A DNA stretch of 64,000 bases, taken from the NCBI RefSeq assembly GCF_024623455.1, contig NZ_JANIPJ010000001.1, positions 248,001 through 312,000 on the forward strand. Reading direction: 5' to 3'. Under the pieces are notes generated by a model. The model searched no databases, had not been told where the DNA came from, and saw only the letters and a list, made by a program, of their open reading frames with translations. Below, piece after piece: positions 18,814-28,157 of the stretch (position 1 is its first letter; each line of letters opens with the position of its first letter). The position numbers and the translations under genes were made by a program. The DNA comes from Paenibacillus soyae. GTDB lineage: Bacteria > Bacillota > Bacilli > Paenibacillales > Paenibacillaceae.

Positions 18814-20367
18814 ATGATCAAGGTGCTTATAGTCGATGATGAGCCTAAGCAGAGAGAAGGCTTGCGTGCTGTTATCGATTGGCAGTCCTACGGATTCACC
18901 GTAATGGATACGGCGGCTAACGGAAACGAAGCATTGGATAAATATAAAGAAATACGTCCCGATCTTGTCATCGCGGATATTCGGATGCCGGGGATGGACG
19001 GCCTGCAGCTGGCAGGCAAGCTGCGGGCTATGGACAATAAGCTGCATATTCTCATATTGAGCGGCTACGCGGATTTCGATTACGCCAAGAAGGCGATGGC
19101 CCATAGGGCGGACGGCTATTTGATGAAGCCGGTGGACGAAGACGAGCTTGTCGATTATTTGACGAGAATCAAGGAGCAGATCGAGCGGGAACGGTACGCG
19201 GAACGATGGCAGCAAGCCACGACGGAATGGGGCAGGGAGGCGTTCATCCGGTCGCTCCTGAACGGCGCGGCGGAGGAGAAGGGAAGCCTTGAGCAGGAAG
19301 CGGAGCATCTCGGATTACGATGGAGCAGCTATCAGGTGCTGCTGCTCTCGGTGCATCAGAACGACGATGAGCTGGACGCGGACGTGCAAGCGGGCTTGCA
19401 GCGGCTGCTGACGGAGCTGTTCGAGCGGCCGGGCCGCGGCTATGTATTTACGAATCAATCGAAAATTGGCGTCCTGCTGAAGGAGCCGATTCTTAGCGTG
19501 GAGAAGGACGAGATCTACAAGGAGATTCAACGGGAGCTGCAGAAGTCGGACACGGAATTCTCAGTGTCGATCGGACCGAAGGTTCACTCGCTCTCGGAAA
19601 TCGCAAGCTCGTATGCCGCGGCAAGGGATTTGAACAAAAAACATTTTTTTATAGGTGACGGCCAGTTGCTATGTCCGGATATGGACCAAACGGGCGAGCA
19701 AGCGGCCGCCGCCGAACAAAGCCGCAGCACGGAAACCTGCAAGGAGCAGTTGTACTATGCGCTGGAGGTAGGCAACAAAGAGACGATGCAAGCTCTTCTT
19801 CGGCAGACAGGTCAGAGCCTGATGGCGCAGGGATACGGAGAAGGGGAGATTAAACGCCGTTTCGTCGAGCTGCTTACTTCCATTTTGGGCAAAGGACTCA
19901 AGCAATCTCCCCAGCTGCAGAGCCGGAGCGAAGAATATTCGGATTATATCGCGGAGATTTATAAAGTCCGTACGCTGCAAGGCGTCTACGACAAAGCCGG
20001 ACATTTCCTCGAGCAGATGATGAGTCAGCTGAGCGAAGGCGGGAATCATCGCGAAGTGAAAATGATGCTGGACTTGATACATCGTAATTTCAGCGACAAC
20101 CTGAAGCTGGAGACGCTATCCGGCATCTTCAATTACAACAGCGCCTATCTGGGCAAGCTGTTCAAAAACGTGACCGGCGAATACTTCAACACCTATCTGG
20201 ATAAAGTTCGAATCGAGAAGGCGAAGGCTCTGCTCGAAGAAGGCATGAAGGTGTACCAGGTGGCGGAGAAGGTCGGCTACACCAACGTTGATTATTTCCA
20301 CACCAAATTCAGAAAGTACGTCGGAACGTCGCCTTCCGCTTACCGGAAGACGGCTCATCATGCATAA
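18814..20367 (+). CDS. YesN-type response regulator with AraC DNA-binding domain
   Basis: A 517-residue regulator. The receiver domain (residues 1-120) has the acidic pair Asp8-Asp9 and the phosphorylated Asp55 in IADIRMPGMDG. A central region of ~270 residues follows, and two AraC helix-turn-helix units end the protein (YNSAYLGKLFKNVTGEYF and KVGYTNVDYFHTKF). ATG 18814 has GGGAGG 7 bases upstream; an ATG at 18775 would add 13 residues without a site. No kinase gene adjoins it. The YesM-type kinase at 24130 is the likely partner, with two genes in between. It probably activates the glycosidase and transporter genes in response to an external sugar. Confidence 0.92.
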   Translation: MIKVLIVDDEPKQREGLRAVIDWQSYGFTVMDTAANGNEALDKYKEIRPDLVIADIRMPGMDGLQLAGKLRAMDNKLHILILSGYADFDYAKKAMAHRADGYLMKPVDEDELVDYLTRIKEQIERERYAERWQQATTEWGREAFIRSLLNGAAEEKGSLEQEAEHLGLRWSSYQVLLLSVHQNDDELDADVQAGLQRLLTELFERPGRGYVFTNQSKIGVLLKEPILSVEKDEIYKEIQRELQKSDTEFSVSIGPKVHSLSEIASSYAAARDLNKKHFFIGDGQLLCPDMDQTGEQAAAAEQSRSTETCKEQLYYALEVGNKETMQALLRQTGQSLMAQGYGEGEIKRRFVELLTSILGKGLKQSPQLQSRSEEYSDYIAEIYKVRTLQGVYDKAGHFLEQMMSQLSEGGNHREVKMMLDLIHRNFSDNLKLETLSGIFNYNSAYLGKLFKNVTGEYFNTYLDKVRIEKAKALLEEGMKVYQVAEKVGYTNVDYFHTKFRKYVGTSPSAYRKTAHHA

Positions 20368-20385
20368 GTCAGAAGGTTGCTACGC

Positions 20386-20424
20386 AAAAAGCGCGAATCT
20401 CGAGTAAAGGGATTCGCGTTTTTT
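20386..20424 (+). terminator. Rho-independent terminator after the response regulator gene
   Basis: CGCGAATC and GATTCGCG form a stem, flanked by a run of A before and TTTTTT after. Confidence 0.9.
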
Positions 20425-20481
20425 GTGCAAAAAAAGTGCTAACGTAAGATTATTACATGAAAAAGCAGCTAATTATAACCG

Positions 20482-20511
20482 TGTTTAAGCGCTTCCATTA
20501 CACGGTATGAT
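20482..20511 (+). promoter_or_regulatory. Orphan promoter-like element with cre-like palindrome
   Basis: TTTAAGCGCTTCCA (20484-20497) is cre-like and sits where a -35 and spacer would be, with TATGAT at 20506-20511 as -10. This copies the layout of the promoter at 18675. It points rightward into the 3' end of a leftward gene, so it has no sense gene next to it. Confidence 0.35.
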
Positions 20512-20620
20512 AAGTGTGAGCAACAATAGTAATGGAATTTTCCCACTTCGGAGTCAAAGTATCCCGGTTCGAGGCGAGAGCATCGGGCCATATTAAGGGA
20601 TGAGTCGAGCCGGAGAGAGA

Positions 20621-21517
20621 CTATTCTTCCGGCTGCAGCTTCTTGCGGAAGTCCGATGGCGAGCAGTTCATCATTTTGCGGAATACCCGGATGAAATAGC
20701 TGATGTTGTCGTAGCCAACCTCCATCGCGATGTCCGAAATCTTCCTCTCCTGCTGGCGAAGCAGCTCGGCCGCTTGCCTGATCCGGTAGGAGTTGATGTA
20801 ATCCATCGGGCTCTGGCGGGTCATGGATTTGAAGAAACGGGAGAAGTGGCCTTCGCTCATCGGGATGAGGGCGGCCAGCTCGGACAAGCGGATTTGCCGT
20901 TCGTAGTGCTGCTGAATATATTCAATGACGACCTTCAGCCGTTCGATCTTGGACGATTCGCTTCGACTGCTATCCGTCCGGCTGCAGAGCTTGCCGCTTG
21001 CCGCAAGCTCTGCGAGCATCAGAAACAAACGGCCCTTCACGGCGCCTTCGAAGCCTTGCCGCTGATCGTAGCAGCTGTCCATCATGGCGGCAATATGATC
21101 CAGCAGACGGAGCTCGTGCGGCTCGTCGCGCTTCATATGCCGAGGGAACGTCGCCTGCCGCTCGATTAGCGGGAGAATCAGCTTCTCCTGCACGGCGTCA
21201 TAGTTCGCGCTCGCGAGCAAATTCGTATCAAACACGAGCGAGAAAAACGAGCAGCCTTCGCTGCCATGCGAGTGGGCGGCATGAATATCGCCTCCGTCCA
21301 CGAAAACGGCTTCTCCCGCTCGGACTAGAAAATAGTCGGTATCCACCTGAAACAACGTTTCGCCTTCGCGGCAATAGAAGATTTCGGCTTCGTCGTGCCA
21401 ATGGCAGTCGATGACATGCTCGCCGGGGCCGTATTTGAGCCAATACGTGCCGAACGGATGCTGCTCGTCTCCATGGGTTCGGCTTTCCTTGAGGGAGTGT
21501 CTTGTTGTAGGGTCCAA
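20621..21517 (-). CDS. AraC-family regulator with N-terminal cupin domain
   Basis: A protein of about 298 residues. The N-terminal sugar-sensing cupin shows the His cluster DCHWHDEAEIFYCREG and the later GDIHAAHSHGSEG. Two C-terminal AraC helix-turn-helix units follow (IPMSEGHFSRFFKSM and MEVGYDNISYFIRVF). I place the start at TTG 21517, because GAGGTGAT, an excellent ribosome binding site, lies 4 bases upstream; using the GTG inside that site (21526) would leave no site for itself. It is divergent from the alpha-xylosidase gene and probably regulates it. The ligand is unknown. Confidence 0.88.
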   Translation of the reverse strand: MDPTTRHSLKESRTHGDEQHPFGTYWLKYGPGEHVIDCHWHDEAEIFYCREGETLFQVDTDYFLVRAGEAVFVDGGDIHAAHSHGSEGCSFFSLVFDTNLLASANYDAVQEKLILPLIERQATFPRHMKRDEPHELRLLDHIAAMMDSCYDQRQGFEGAVKGRLFLMLAELAASGKLCSRTDSSRSESSKIERLKVVIEYIQQHYERQIRLSELAALIPMSEGHFSRFFKSMTRQSPMDYINSYRIRQAAELLRQQERKISDIAMEVGYDNISYFIRVFRKMMNCSPSDFRKKLQPEE

Positions 21518-21562
21518 TCGTATCACCTCGTCATGATCGTGTTATAAATCGGCTGAATTATG

Positions 21563-21592
21563 TTAGTTTGGTTCCATAACAATCAGTATAAT
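21563..21592 (+). promoter_or_regulatory. Candidate promoter of the alpha-xylosidase gene
   Basis: A perfect TATAAT at 21587-21592 lies in the divergent gap; the best -35 (TTAGTT at 21563-21568) is weak at 18 bases, as expected for an activator-dependent promoter. Confidence 0.45.
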
Positions 21593-21651
21593 GCAATTAT
21601 TGAGGGAATAGTAGTAAAAAAATTAAGGATAGAAGGGCGGCTTCTCAACGG

Positions 21652-23970
21652 ATGAAATTTACGGATGGCAACTGGATGATTAGAGAAGGATATGAGCTTT
21701 CCACGGCGGTTCAAGCTCATGAGATTTGGGAGCAGGACGGAACTTTGAACGTGGCGGTGTCGACCACGCCGATTCAAGGACGCGGCAACATGATCAATAC
21801 GACTCTCCTAACGGTGCAATTCCATTCGCCGATGCCGGGCGTTATCGGAGTAAAGCTGACGCATTTCGCCGGAACGGTCGACCATGGACCGGCATTCGAG
21901 CTTGAGACTTCGAGCGGACATGCGGTCATTACGCAGGACGAATCGTACGCCGAGCTGAGAAGCGGCGAACTGAGCGTCCGCGTATCCAAGGGCCCGCAGT
22001 GGAAGGTCGATTTCTTCCGCGGCACGCAACGCATTACCGGCAGCTCGTTCAAATCGATGGCTCATGTCACGGATCCAAGCGGAGACGTCTTCATGCGCGA
22101 AGAGCTGGATCTGACAGTCGGCGAGTGGGTATATGGCCTTGGTGAGAGGTTCACTTCGTTCGTGAAAAACGGGCAAGTCGTTGACATCTGGAATAAGGAC
22201 GGCGGCACTAGCTCGGAGCAGGCGTACAAGAACATTCCGTTCTACGTGACGAACAAAGGCTACGGCGTATTCGTCAACGACCCGGGCGGCGTTTCTTTCG
22301 AAGTAGCTTCGGAAAAAGTGAAAAAAGTGCAATTCAGCGTACCGGGCGAATCGATCGAGTACTTCGTTATCGACGGACCGGAGCCGAAGGACGTACTGGA
22401 TAAGTACACGGCTCTTACCGGCAAGCCTGCGCTGCCGCCGGCATGGACGTTCGGCCTGTGGCTGACGACTTCCTTCACGACGAACTATGACGAAGCAACG
22501 GTGAATTCGTTCGTCGACGGCATGGCCGAGCGCGACCTGCCTCTGCACGTGTTCCACTTCGACTGCTTCTGGATGCGCGAATTCCACTGGACGGATTTCA
22601 AATGGGACGAACGCGTCTTCCCGGATCCGGTCGGCATGCTGAAGCGCTTGAAAGAAAAAGGCCTGAAAATTTGCGTTTGGATCAACTCCTACATCGGTCA
22701 GCGTTCGCGCTTGTTCGAAGAAGGCAAGAAAAACGGCTACTTAGTAAAACGGACTAACGGCGACGTATGGCAGTGGAACATGTGGCAGCCGGGCATGGCG
22801 CTTGTGGACTTCACGAATCCTGCTGCCTGCGAATGGTTCGCCGGCTACCTGCGCGAACTGGTCGACATGGGCGTGGACAGCTTCAAGACGGACTTCGGCG
22901 AAAGAATTCCGACGGAAGACGTGGTTTATTTCGACGGCTCCGACCCACAGAAGATGCACAACTATTACACGCAGCTTTACAATAAAGTCGTATTCGAGGT
23001 TCTCGAGGAGAAGCTCGGCAAAAATGAAGCGGCATTGTTCGCCCGTTCGGCTACGGTTGGCGGCCAGAAGTTCCCGGTTCACTGGGGCGGAGACTGCTAT
23101 GCCGATTATGAATCGATGGCGGAAAGCCTTCGCGGCGGCCTGTCTCTAGGCCTTTCCGGCTTCGGCTTCTGGAGCCACGACATCGGCGGCTTCGAGAACA
23201 CGGCACCGTCGCATGTATTCAAGCGCTGGCTTGCGTTCGGCCTCTTGTCCAGCCACAGCCGTCTGCACGGCTCGAGCTCATACCGAGTGCCTTGGGCGTA
23301 CGACGACGAAGCGGTCGACGTCACTCGTTTCTTCACGAAGCTGAAATGCACGCTTATGCCGTACATGTTCGATACGGCCGTCTACGCGACCGAGAGAGGC
23401 GTGCCGACGATGAGAGCGATGTTCCTTGAATTCCCGAACGATCCGGGCGCGGAGATGCTCGACCGTCAATATATGCTCGGCGATTCGCTTCTTGTCGCGC
23501 CGGTATTCAGCGAGCAAGGCGAAGTTACGTACTACCTGCCAGAAGGCAGCTGGACTCACTTGCTGTCCGGCAAGACGGTCGAAGGCGGCAAATGGCTGCG
23601 CGAGACGCATGATTTCTTCAGCCTCCCTCTGTTCGTCCGTCCGAACACGATCCTGCCTAAAGGCGCGGTGGATACCCGTCCGGACTACGACTTTGCAGAC
23701 GGCGTTGAGCTGGGACTGTACCAATTGGAAGAGGGTCGCGAGGCGTCCCGCACGGTACGTAACGTCAAAGGCGAGGTTGAGCTGACGGTTACGGCCCTGC
23801 GAGAGGGATCCCGCATCACCGTTCGCGCCCAAGGCGCAGGCAAGCCGTTCCGCGTATCGCTGTACGGCATGGGCGCGGCATCTGGCGCGCAAGGCGGCAA
23901 GCTGGCTGCTGACGGCACGGTTGAGGTGTCCGCGTTCTCCGGCTCCGCCGAGCTGATTATTTCCTTGTAA
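21652..23970 (+). CDS. GH31 alpha-xylosidase (YicI type)
   Basis: A 772-residue intracellular glycosidase, the same length as Escherichia coli YicI. The nucleophile is Asp414 in FKTDFGERIPTED and the acid/base is Asp481 in HWGGDCYADY, almost the same numbering as YicI (416 and 482). The early block GRGNMINTTLLTV is typical of the alpha-xylosidase branch rather than alpha-glucosidases. It removes xylose from the non-reducing end of isoprimeverose-type xyloglucan oligosaccharides. No signal peptide is present. The ribosome binding site (AAGGGCGG) is about 14 bases from ATG, which is longer than usual. Confidence 0.94.
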   Translation: MKFTDGNWMIREGYELSTAVQAHEIWEQDGTLNVAVSTTPIQGRGNMINTTLLTVQFHSPMPGVIGVKLTHFAGTVDHGPAFELETSSGHAVITQDESYAELRSGELSVRVSKGPQWKVDFFRGTQRITGSSFKSMAHVTDPSGDVFMREELDLTVGEWVYGLGERFTSFVKNGQVVDIWNKDGGTSSEQAYKNIPFYVTNKGYGVFVNDPGGVSFEVASEKVKKVQFSVPGESIEYFVIDGPEPKDVLDKYTALTGKPALPPAWTFGLWLTTSFTTNYDEATVNSFVDGMAERDLPLHVFHFDCFWMREFHWTDFKWDERVFPDPVGMLKRLKEKGLKICVWINSYIGQRSRLFEEGKKNGYLVKRTNGDVWQWNMWQPGMALVDFTNPAACEWFAGYLRELVDMGVDSFKTDFGERIPTEDVVYFDGSDPQKMHNYYTQLYNKVVFEVLEEKLGKNEAALFARSATVGGQKFPVHWGGDCYADYESMAESLRGGLSLGLSGFGFWSHDIGGFENTAPSHVFKRWLAFGLLSSHSRLHGSSSYRVPWAYDDEAVDVTRFFTKLKCTLMPYMFDTAVYATERGVPTMRAMFLEFPNDPGAEMLDRQYMLGDSLLVAPVFSEQGEVTYYLPEGSWTHLLSGKTVEGGKWLRETHDFFSLPLFVRPNTILPKGAVDTRPDYDFADGVELGLYQLEEGREASRTVRNVKGEVELTVTALREGSRITVRAQGAGKPFRVSLYGMGAASGAQGGKLAADGTVEVSAFSGSAELIISL

Positions 23971-24057
23971 GCTTTGAATTCGCCTTAACCGGAGGTTGCC
24001 GGCGGCGGCCCAAATCCATTAAGATGTAGCTAAAGAGCCGGAATTCCGGCCGAATGC

Positions 24058-24089
24058 ACGATATCCCCTCTTCTTTTAAGAGGGGATAT
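24058..24089 (+). other. 12-base-pair hairpin upstream of the YesM gene
   Basis: ATATCCCCTCTT and AAGAGGGGATAT form a perfect stem with a 5-base loop. No T run follows, so it is not a typical terminator. Its left arm, with ACGATATCCCCTCT (24058-24071), is repeated exactly before the permease gene at 26059. Confidence 0.75.
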
Positions 24090-24129
24090 TAGCATTTATA
24101 TAAATAAACGCGAAGGACGGACTGCCGCT

Positions 24130-25929
24130 ATGTTGTACAAGTGGATAAGGCTGACGAATAACCTTAAGCTGAGGCATAAATTAATCGCTTCCTATATATT
24201 GGTCGTCATGATTCCCGTCATGATCATAGGGGGCGTAGTCGTCGGCTACTTCCGGGCTCAGGCGATGGACCGGGCGATCGAACAGGCGATCAACAATGTC
24301 GAGAAGACCAAAACCCAGCTGACTAACATGTTGCGCATTCCTCTCGAGGTATCGGATAAGCTTCTGCTGGACACGGGGCTTGAGCGAGTGGCTACGACGA
24401 GATATGAGAGCGTGCTCGAGCTGACCAAGGAGTACCGCGCTTATGAAGGCTTTAAAACCTTCTTTAAATTTTATCGCGAATTAAGCGGAATCCGGTTCTA
24501 TTACGAGAATCCGACCTTGATTAATAATCTCGAGCTAATACCGGTCGACGAAGAGATCAGGGACAGGCATTGGTATCAACAGGCCAAAGCGTCCAAAAAC
24601 GTGAACTGGTACTACATTAACGACGAGGAGCATATTCCGGTGCGCAAGCTGAGCTTGATTCGGCAGGTATCCTTCCAGGATCGGCAAGCGTCCGGCGTTC
24701 TGATGGTGTCGCTCGATCAGCAGGAATTGAACCGGATGCTCGCGCAGGAGCCGTTCGAGACGCTGATCGCGGATGATCGGGGTTATGTGGTAGCCGCCCA
24801 AAATCATTCGCTCGTAGGGAAGACGCTTAACGCGTTGGAATACGGCGCCGATCTAAGCGAAGTGCCGGTTGGGAGCCACAAGCTCGACATTAACGGGGAG
24901 CCATCTTACGTCGTCGTGGATAAGCTCACGCCGGAGCTGAGCGCCAGCAGTCTGCGAATCATATCGGTATTCACCACCGAATCGATCGTCCAAGACGCGA
25001 ACCGCGTCAGCGTAATCGGCTTATTCCTCATCTTGCTCGTTCTACTTATCGCGTTATTTTTTGTCGCTACCGTTTCCCTGTTAACGACGAATCGGCTGCT
25101 TCGGCTGAGCCGCCACCTGAACAGGCTGGCGCTGGGTGACCTTCATGTCGTCTCCCGTATCGACGGGAATGACGAGATCGGTCAATTGTCGCGTCAATTC
25201 AACTACATGGTGGACAGCATCCGGACGCTGGTCGTGCAGGTCGTGGAGAAGACGGAGCAGAACAATGCTCTCGAGCTGGCGCAGCGGGAGATCAAGCTGA
25301 AGATGATGGCGAGCCAGATCAACCCGCATTTCCTGTTCAACGCCCTGGAATCGATCCGGATGAACGCATTAATGAAAGGCGAGAGGGAAATCGCCACGGT
25401 CGTCCGCATGCTCGCCAAGCTGATGCGCAAAAATCTGGAGGTCGGGCGCGACCATATCCCGCTGAAGGAAGAGATCGAGATGGTCCGGTCTTATTTGGAT
25501 ATCCAAAAATTCAGGTACGAAGAACGGCTCCACTACGAGCTAACGATCGATCCCGACGCCCACGATGTACAAGTGCCGCCGCTCATTATCCAGCCGCTTA
25601 TCGAGAATGCCGTCGTGCATGGCGTCGAAGGCAAGGAAAACGGCGTCAAGGTCGACTTGATCATTCGAATGGAAGGGAAGGAAGCGGTCGTCACCGTTCG
25701 TGACGACGGGCTCGGCATGACGCCGGAGAGGCTGAAGGAGGTGGAGTCCACGCTTTCCAGCCCGGAGGATTCCGGGACAAACCGGATCGGACTAAGGAAT
25801 GTGCACGAGCGGCTCGTCATGACGTTCGGCGAGAGACATGGCCTTCGAATCGCAAGCGAATACGGGCATGGAACGACGTTTGTATTCACGCTGCCGGCTG
25901 CACCGTCTGCTCCAGAGCAGGGTATGTAA
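24130..25929 (+). CDS. YesM-type sensor histidine kinase
   Basis: A 599-residue kinase. A transmembrane helix at about residues 20-42 and a second at about 295-320 enclose an extracytoplasmic sensor domain of Cache type. A HAMP linker follows, then the His_kinase domain with the phospho-accepting His400 in INPHFLFNALESI, and the ATP-binding domain with IENAVVHG and DDGLGM. It would sense an external oligosaccharide or its binding protein and phosphorylate the YesN regulator at 18814. GAAGGA is about 14 bases from ATG. It is followed by a permease operon after 129 bases. Confidence 0.93.
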   Translation: MLYKWIRLTNNLKLRHKLIASYILVVMIPVMIIGGVVVGYFRAQAMDRAIEQAINNVEKTKTQLTNMLRIPLEVSDKLLLDTGLERVATTRYESVLELTKEYRAYEGFKTFFKFYRELSGIRFYYENPTLINNLELIPVDEEIRDRHWYQQAKASKNVNWYYINDEEHIPVRKLSLIRQVSFQDRQASGVLMVSLDQQELNRMLAQEPFETLIADDRGYVVAAQNHSLVGKTLNALEYGADLSEVPVGSHKLDINGEPSYVVVDKLTPELSASSLRIISVFTTESIVQDANRVSVIGLFLILLVLLIALFFVATVSLLTTNRLLRLSRHLNRLALGDLHVVSRIDGNDEIGQLSRQFNYMVDSIRTLVVQVVEKTEQNNALELAQREIKLKMMASQINPHFLFNALESIRMNALMKGEREIATVVRMLAKLMRKNLEVGRDHIPLKEEIEMVRSYLDIQKFRYEERLHYELTIDPDAHDVQVPPLIIQPLIENAVVHGVEGKENGVKVDLIIRMEGKEAVVTVRDDGLGMTPERLKEVESTLSSPEDSGTNRIGLRNVHERLVMTFGERHGLRIASEYGHGTTFVFTLPAAPSAPEQGM

Positions 25930-26003
25930 AAGCGGTGTCCTAAAATCCGACAAATTCCATGACTAATTTTTATATGGTTTTGTTTAAAATCTATAGGGTA
26001 TTT

Positions 26004-26051
26004 ACGATATCCCCTCTGCTTTATCATAAAGCTATAGAACAGAGGGGGGAT
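26004..26051 (+). promoter_or_regulatory. Hairpin covering the ribosome binding site of the permease gene
   Basis: CCCCTCTG (26011-26018) pairs with CAGAGGGG (26040-26047), and an inner hairpin GCTTTA/TAAAGC (26018-26023 with 26027-26032) fits inside, sharing G26018. The right arm AGAGGGGGG is the ribosome binding site for ATG 26059, so folding would block translation. The left arm repeats ACGATATCCCCTCT from 24058. Confidence 0.55.
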
Positions 26052-26058
26052 TGCACCG

Positions 26059-27036
26059 ATGGAAACGCTGCCAACAAAAGCTTCAGATCATGAAAGCGTT
26101 GCCCCTACACCGCAGAAGAAACGGGAAAGAGGAGTATGGAAGACGCTGGTACAGCAAAAGTATTTATACTTGATGTCCTTGCCATTCATTATATGGTTGT
26201 TCGTCTTCAACTACCTGCCAGTGTGGGGCTGGACGATGGCGTTCCAGAACTACAAGCCGGCCAAATCGTTTGGTGAACAGAAGTGGGTAGGACTCGAAAA
26301 CTTTATCGACTTGTTCCAAGACGAGAGGTTCTATCTCGTACTGAGGAACACGCTTGCGATGAGCGTCATGGGGATCATCGCGGGATTCGTTGTCCCGATC
26401 GCGTTCGCGATATTCTTAAACGAGCTAAGAGGCAAGTTTTTTAAACGTACGGTGCAAACGGTTTCTTATTTGCCCCACTTTGTATCCTGGGTCGTTGTCG
26501 GGGGCATAGTAACGAAAATGCTTTCCATCGAGGGCGGCATTGTCAACGAACTGCTGCTCTGGTTAGGGGTCATAAACGAACCAATCCAGTTCATGGCCAA
26601 AGGCGAATGGTTCTGGGGAATCGTAACCGGCGCCGACGTCTGGAAGGAAACCGGCTGGAACGCGATCATCTATCTCGCGGCTATCGCGGGCATCGATAAA
26701 GAGATGTACGAAGCGGCGCGCGTCGACGGAGCGGGACGGTTCAGACAGATGTGGAGCATCACGCTGCCAAGCATCCGGACCACGATCTCCGTGCTCCTGA
26801 TTATGTCCATCGGCCACTTGATCGGGATCGGCTTCGAGAAGCAATTCCAGCTTCAGAACTCGCTTGTTACCGATTATTCCGAGGTGCTCGACTTGTATGC
26901 CTTGAACTACGGTATCGGCATCAGCCGCTTCTCTTACGGTACGGCGATCAGTATTTTCACATCGGTCATCAGTATTTTCCTGCTGCTCACAGCGAACGGC
27001 GTTATGAAAAAACTAACAAAAGAAAGCATCATGTAA
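26059..27036 (+). CDS. Sugar ABC transporter permease (LplB/MalF-like)
   Basis: A 325-residue membrane protein with six hydrophobic segments after a charged N-terminal tail of ~35 residues. The EAA loop is EMYEAARVDGAGRFRQ. The block LFVFNYLPVWGWTMAFQNY is typical of the branch that imports plant-derived oligosaccharides. It pairs with the permease 12 bases downstream and with the lipoprotein at 28158. Its translation may depend on opening the hairpin in its leader. No ATPase gene is present. Confidence 0.94.
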   Translation: METLPTKASDHESVAPTPQKKRERGVWKTLVQQKYLYLMSLPFIIWLFVFNYLPVWGWTMAFQNYKPAKSFGEQKWVGLENFIDLFQDERFYLVLRNTLAMSVMGIIAGFVVPIAFAIFLNELRGKFFKRTVQTVSYLPHFVSWVVVGGIVTKMLSIEGGIVNELLLWLGVINEPIQFMAKGEWFWGIVTGADVWKETGWNAIIYLAAIAGIDKEMYEAARVDGAGRFRQMWSITLPSIRTTISVLLIMSIGHLIGIGFEKQFQLQNSLVTDYSEVLDLYALNYGIGISRFSYGTAISIFTSVISIFLLLTANGVMKKLTKESIM

Positions 27037-27048
27037 GGAGGGGACAAC

Positions 27049-27948
27049 ATGTCAGACAAAGCATTCAACGCTACGAAGTCCGATAAGGTTTTCGATACGG
27101 TCAACGTTATCATCATGCTGCTGATTATGGTGGTTACTCTGTATCCCTTCCTGAACGTGCTTGCCATTTCATTAAATGACTCGCAAGATACGGTCCGCGG
27201 CGGCATCTATCTCTGGCCTCGCGAATTAACCTGGGAAAATTACGCAACCATCTTCAGCTATACGGGACTGCTGCAAGGCTTGAAAATTACGATACTCCGC
27301 ACGATTTCGGGTACGCTCCTTGGTTTGCTGAGCGCATCCATGCTGGCATACGTGCTGAGCCGTCCGGATTTCAAATCCCGTAAAATGTTTTCCTTGATTT
27401 TGGCTCTAACTATGTACTTCTCGGGCGGACTTGTTCCAACCTACATGCTGATGCGTCATCTGGACCTGATCGGAACGTTCTGGATCTACATCCTTCCGGG
27501 TCTCGTCAGCGCCTTCAACGTATTCGTTATCCGTTCCTTCATCGACAATCTGCCTTATGCGCTGCAGGAGTCCGCTAAGCTGGACGGAGCGAACGACTTT
27601 ACCATCTTCTACCGGGTTATCCTGCCGCTTTGTAAACCGGTATTGGCAACCATCTCTTTGTTCCTGGCCGTCGGCCAATGGAACGCGTGGTTCGATACGT
27701 ATCTCTATAACGGCAACAAACCGCATTTGACTACGCTGCAATTCGAACTCATGAAAGTCCTTCAGAGCACCAACCAAGGCGCGAAGATGGTGAACGCCAA
27801 CGATATGGCGAACCAGATGGCGCAGGTGTCGCCCGAATCGATCAAGATGGCCATTACGATCGTCGTTACGATTCCGATCCTGTTCATCTATCCTTTCCTG
27901 CAAAGATACTTTATCTCCGGCATGACGCTGGGCGCGGTAAAAGCATAA
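27049..27948 (+). CDS. Sugar ABC transporter permease (LplC/YtcP, MalG-like)
   Basis: A 299-residue permease with six hydrophobic segments. The EAA loop reads LQESAKLDGANDFTIF, and the C-terminus QRYFISGMTLGAVKA is diagnostic for the YtcP branch. AAGGAGGGG lies 7 bases before ATG. It is the second half of a heterodimeric channel with the preceding gene product. Confidence 0.94.
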   Translation: MSDKAFNATKSDKVFDTVNVIIMLLIMVVTLYPFLNVLAISLNDSQDTVRGGIYLWPRELTWENYATIFSYTGLLQGLKITILRTISGTLLGLLSASMLAYVLSRPDFKSRKMFSLILALTMYFSGGLVPTYMLMRHLDLIGTFWIYILPGLVSAFNVFVIRSFIDNLPYALQESAKLDGANDFTIFYRVILPLCKPVLATISLFLAVGQWNAWFDTYLYNGNKPHLTTLQFELMKVLQSTNQGAKMVNANDMANQMAQVSPESIKMAITIVVTIPILFIYPFLQRYFISGMTLGAVKA

Positions 27949-27979
27949 GTTAAGTCCAATCCATCGCAAGGATTTCCCT

Positions 27980-28019
27980 TACGAAGGCGGAGCATAAAGC
28001 TCCGCCTCAAGGGGAAGAA
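27980..28019 (+). other. Stem-loop between permease and lipoprotein genes
   Basis: GGCGGAGC and GCTCCGCC form a perfect 8-base-pair stem with an ATAAA loop. No T run follows directly. Such hairpins often set the higher abundance of the lipoprotein part of the message by mRNA processing. Confidence 0.65.
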
Positions 28020-28157
28020 GTCTGGCAGTTCTTTTTAAGAAAAGAATGTAAGCCCTTACTACCATGGTTTTACTAGAATACCAATTATTCATCCCGGTAT
28101 AAGCAGGTTTTGCCTGATATACAATATAGCTACTATCATGTTGAGGGGGAAAGACAA

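Noticed and set aside
28049..28061. GTAAGCCCTTAC palindrome as a cre site
   Set aside because: The symmetry is good, but the CG centre that CcpA needs is CC here.
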